NCBI RefSeq assembly: GCF_001652265.1
Contig: NZ_LWBS01000469.1
Location: 1-15,560 of the forward strand
DNA: 15,560 nucleotides
Direction of reading: 5' to 3'
Source: Rhizobium leguminosarum
GTDB lineage: Bacteria > Pseudomonadota > Alphaproteobacteria > Rhizobiales > Rhizobiaceae
Part shown: positions 15,555 through 15,560 of the stretch, piece after piece
How the letters are laid out: every line of letters starts with the position of its first letter
Numbering within the stretch: position 1 is the stretch's first letter
Notes under the pieces: model-generated
The model's database searches: none
What the model was told of the DNA's origin: nothing
What the model saw: the letters and a program-made list of their open reading frames with translations, nothing else
Translations under genes and position numbers: made by a program

Positions 15555-15560
15555 CGGCCT

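Noticed and set aside
1..15560. The block between the 121-bp repeats as a composite transposon or genomic island
   Set aside because: The repeats contain no transposase and the enclosed genes include core genes (ubiA, tex, glyS). It looks like ordinary chromosome between two dispersed repeats.

Overview
The window looks like chromosomal DNA from a Rhizobium-type alphaproteobacterium (R. etli / R. leguminosarum group or a close relative). I infer this from the GC-rich, GCC/GGC/CTG-biased coding, the DUF1217 and DUF6101 proteins, a MipA/OmpV outer-membrane protein, and two copies of a GC-rich palindromic intergenic element of the rhizobial RIME type. Most genes are ordinary housekeeping or envelope genes. 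No phage, CRISPR array, transposase or tRNA/rRNA is visible.

Layout, left to right: a 121-bp repeat (1-121); a very long protein built of about ten DUF1217 repeats (minus, 217-3546); a divergent DUF6101 gene with a good intrinsic terminator (plus, 3847-4413); an Lrp/AsnC regulator (minus, 4592-5053) divergent from a threonine-dehydratase-like PLP enzyme (plus, 5143-6120), with palindromes in the 89-bp space between them; ubiA (minus, 6169-7137); a frameshifted mipA/ompV remnant (minus, 7284-8076); RIME-like copy 1 (8195-8389); a histidine phosphatase (minus, 8437-9018) and cyclopropane-fatty-acid synthase cfa (minus, 9076-10335), probably one operon; tex (minus, 10469-12778); RIME-like copy 2 (12888-13076) in the divergent tex/glyS spacer; glyS (plus, 13199-15313); and a second, inverted and identical copy of the 121-bp repeat (15434-15554).

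Functional groups. cfa and ubiA act in the membrane (lipid cyclopropanation and ubiquinone synthesis). tex and glyS are transcription/translation genes. The lrp-PLP pair is a typical regulator plus amino-acid catabolic enzyme unit, and by eye it is less GC-rich than its surroundings. The most unusual items are the ten-repeat DUF1217 protein, the identical inverted repeats bounding 15.3 kb, the broken mipA, and well-formed palindromes upstream of cfa, tex and the lrp/PLP pair. I see no convincing new defence or mobile system.
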